The position numbers and the translations under genes were made by a program. Shown here in pieces: positions 62,100 through 64,000 of a DNA stretch of 64,000 nt. The stretch's first letter is position 1; each line of letters starts with the position of its first letter. Source of the DNA: Sambucus nigra (lineage: Eukaryota; Streptophyta; Magnoliopsida; Dipsacales; Adoxaceae); contig OX422207.1 in NCBI GenBank assembly GCA_949130495.1, forward strand, positions 833,006,073 through 833,070,072, read 5' to 3'. The notes under the pieces are model-generated. The model was given only the letters and a program-made list of their open reading frames with translations. It was not told the origin of the DNA and made no database searches.

Positions 62100-62920
62100 T
62101 GGTTGGGAAAATAGAGTTTAGTGAAGCAAAGAAATCCTCCATAGTAGGTTTTGTGGGGATTTCAGTGTTAAAGATATCACAAATGATTTCACCATCCTAT
62201 GGATTTTATGATTCTCTTGCTAGGCAAAAGAATGGATTATCATTCTTTACTGATACCATAGAAACATCATCATTCGATGGTAAATGGATAAGATTTTTAT
62301 ACTCAGAATATGTTGTAGTGAAAGTAAAAAAAAATTTGCTTTTCATATGATCCATAACTCTCTGAAGGAGATCTTGTTCCATAGACTGTGGAAACTTATT
62401 TTTAATTAAATATTTTAAATCCTCGATTGGATTAGCATCGGGAGACATCTTCTCCACCGGGGAGGAGATTCCTCCTACCGATACATATAAGTCTATAATC
62501 TCACCTTAATTGAAGATATAGTTTCTGCATTATTAATTCCAATCCACCAACGATAGAAAAATATTATTTCTAAAAGAAGAGCCCTTAATTGATTCATTCT
62601 TCATTGTACATCCCATTTCCAAATCCATGGGATACTTATTTCAGTAAAAAATAATTGGGTGGATAACCCTATTGGAGCCTTATTTTGTCCTTTGAGTCTT
62701 GGGTGAAATTGATTCTAAGGTAGAAAAAGGTTTTCCTTGGAAATTTCCTCCGATAAAATATCAATATTTGGACCAAATTTGTTCCGCCATTAAAAATTCC
62801 ATACTTGGTAATCAGCCTTAAGAGATTGAGGGAAAAGTTTAAAAAACCATATATGCTTTTGATCAAATTTTTGATAGTAAAATGCTTTAGATCAAGCTTG
62901 GACATAGTCCCAATAATCAT
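62100..62920 (-). pseudogene. Decayed 3'-proximal coding remnant of the pararetrovirus-like copy
   Basis: Short open pieces at 62669-62920 and 62206-62457 (MSPDANPIEDLKYLIKNKFP) are separated by stops, between the ORF at 63166-63456 and the promoter-like region. No domain is recognised, and assignment to the viral copy rests on position and strand only. Confidence 0.4.
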
Positions 62921-63165
62921 AAGCTATGCCAAGTAGATAACTTAATTTTCTTAATTTTAAGGGGTGGATTACCCAATCCTTAAGAGAAAAAAAAATGTTT
63001 TAAAATCGCCTTGCTATAAGCTATAGGAGATTTTATATTTTTGGTTTTATTGATATGTTGAAAAGTGTCTGATTCAGTCTCACTGAGGATTACCTCATAT
63101 ACCAACCGGTATTTACCTTCTTTAATCGCATAATTATGCATATCAAAATAAATAGATTTAATTTG

Positions 63166-63456
63166 TCAAGTTGTGGCCATAAGTTTCTTGTCCTCTTCAT
63201 AGAGGATTAACATTAATTCAAAATTCCTTTCATTACGAACTAATTCATGCTCGGCAGATTCTAGAACCTCCTTTGAAGAGTTCTTTTTGTTAGGAGTTGG
63301 AGAACTTAATTGTCCCCTTTTTTCTACACTGAGGCGGAGAAATTCATGGTAGTCATTTAGAGGAGGATATTGGTCTTTATTGACCATGATCATTTTACCT
63401 GGCCTTTGGTGGAATTTTCCATGACCTCTGCCACTCCCTCTAGAGGGTCCACTCAT
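63166..63456 (-). CDS. ORF after pol in the pararetrovirus-like copy, 96 aa, function unknown
   Basis: It starts at the ATG at 63456, a few bases beyond the pol stop and in a different frame. The start is Gly/Arg-rich (MSGPSRGSGRGHGKF), then NKDQYPPLNDYHEFLRLS and a charged tail. In Caulimoviridae an ORF after pol often encodes an inclusion-body or translation-transactivator protein. I cannot confirm that here. It is open over its whole length but short. Confidence 0.45.
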   Translation of the reverse strand: MSGPSRGSGRGHGKFHQRPGKMIMVNKDQYPPLNDYHEFLRLSVEKRGQLSSPTPNKKNSSKEVLESAEHELVRNERNFELMLILYEEDKKLMATT

Positions 63457-63464
63457 TGATTCTA

Positions 63465-64000
63465 CAAATATTCCCTTGTTAGAAAATCAGGGAGTGAATT
63501 ATTTTCTCTTTTTATATGTTCGATATCAAAATTGAAGGCTGATAAATTTGCCTGCCATCTAGAAAAAAATTGTTTAGAAATAATATGTTTAACATCTTTT
63601 TGTAAAACCTGTTGGCAGCACTACAATCAATTCTTAACAAGAATTTATGATTTAATAAATCATCTTGAAATTTGGAAATATCAGTTACAATAGAAAGAAT
63701 TTCTTTCTTTACGGTGGAATAGTTTTTCTGGGCATCTTTCCAAGTGCCTAAGGTAAAACGAACTAGTTCTTCTTTTTTATTTAAAGAATTAATTTGTTTT
63801 AAAAGTCCATCCATAACCAATATCCGAAGCATCACGTTCAACAATTTTTGAAAAATATGGATTAGCTAAAGCAAGACAAGGTAATTGCTTGACTTTCAGT
63901 TTGATTTTTTGAACTTCTTTAGTATGTTCAATAGTCCAGGGAAAAGGATTCTTTTTAAACCTCGTATATAAAATTGTAAAATCTTGTTCAAGATTTTTAT
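63465..64000 (-). pseudogene. Endogenous pararetrovirus RT/RNase H end, frameshifted, clipped by window
   Basis: RNase H shows DASDIGYGW (63808-63834), then in another frame FTLGTWKDAQKNYSTVKKE and LLRIDCSAAN, and near the end NNSLPDFLTRE (about 63470-63500). This pattern is that of Caulimoviridae RNase H rather than gypsy. Sequence before it (toward 64000) includes FPWTIEHTKEV and VKQLPCLALANP, the usual RT-RNase H connection. At least two frame changes make the copy non-functional. The upstream viral coding region lies outside the window. Confidence 0.8.

Overview
This is repeat-dominated intergenic DNA from a flowering plant. It holds plant-type Ty1/copia and Ty3/gypsy retrotransposons, a Mutator-like transposon (MULE) carrying a ULP1-type protease, a hAT-like MITE, and a decayed caulimovirus-like (pararetroviral) copy. 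I see no intact ordinary host gene. The longest coding stretches all belong to mobile elements, and most carry nonsense codons or frameshifts. I cannot name the species.

Layout. 1-6.1 kb: the 3' part of a spliced + strand gene with a 55-bp minisatellite in an intron, abutting the decayed gag-protease-RT of a Tat-type gypsy element on the - strand, with its tRNA-Arg-type primer site and probable LTR. 6.2-13.2 kb: fragments of long gypsy-type LTRs (ends TGTAAYACCCC / GGCGGGKTGTYACA), one interrupted by a copia-like LTR. 14.3-16.9 kb: an unusual array of short palindromes whose arms change together, followed by a foldback element. 18,358-27,761: a complete, young, non-coding LTR retrotransposon (LARD-like) with TTTTT target duplications, an initiator-Met primer site and a polypurine tract. 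28.2-28.5 kb: a 317-bp hAT-like MITE with a perfect 8-bp duplication.

30,626-54,652 is one 24-kb MULE bounded by ~92-bp terminal inverted repeats and a perfect 9-bp duplication (ATTTTTAAT). It carries a two-exon MuDR-type transposase on the + strand, and convergently on the - strand a many-exon gene with a DUF1985-like region, coiled coils and a C48/ULP1 protease whose H-D-Q-C catalytic set is readable. A third, unrecognised 133-aa ORF lies upstream of the protease gene. A complete 8.6-kb Sirevirus-like copia element sits in the transposase intron (TSD GTTAT), and a 3.0-kb solo gypsy LTR sits in a protease-gene exon (TSD TCTTT). Every non-coding gap native to the MULE is filled with variants of one core, GTACACG/CGTGTAC, and a separate GC-rich 15-bp motif recurs in it.

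55-57 kb is AT-rich repeat-flanked DNA. 57.3-61.0 kb is a second copia element, 3'-truncated inside RT. 61.8-64.0 kb (- strand) is an endogenous pararetrovirus fragment with RNase H, a downstream ORF and a TATA-containing promoter-like stretch, clipped by the window end.

All coordinates and identities were read by eye. Insertion order follows from nesting: the MULE first, then the copia (LTRs about 97% alike by hand count) and the solo LTR. The LARD-like element is younger (LTRs about 99% alike).
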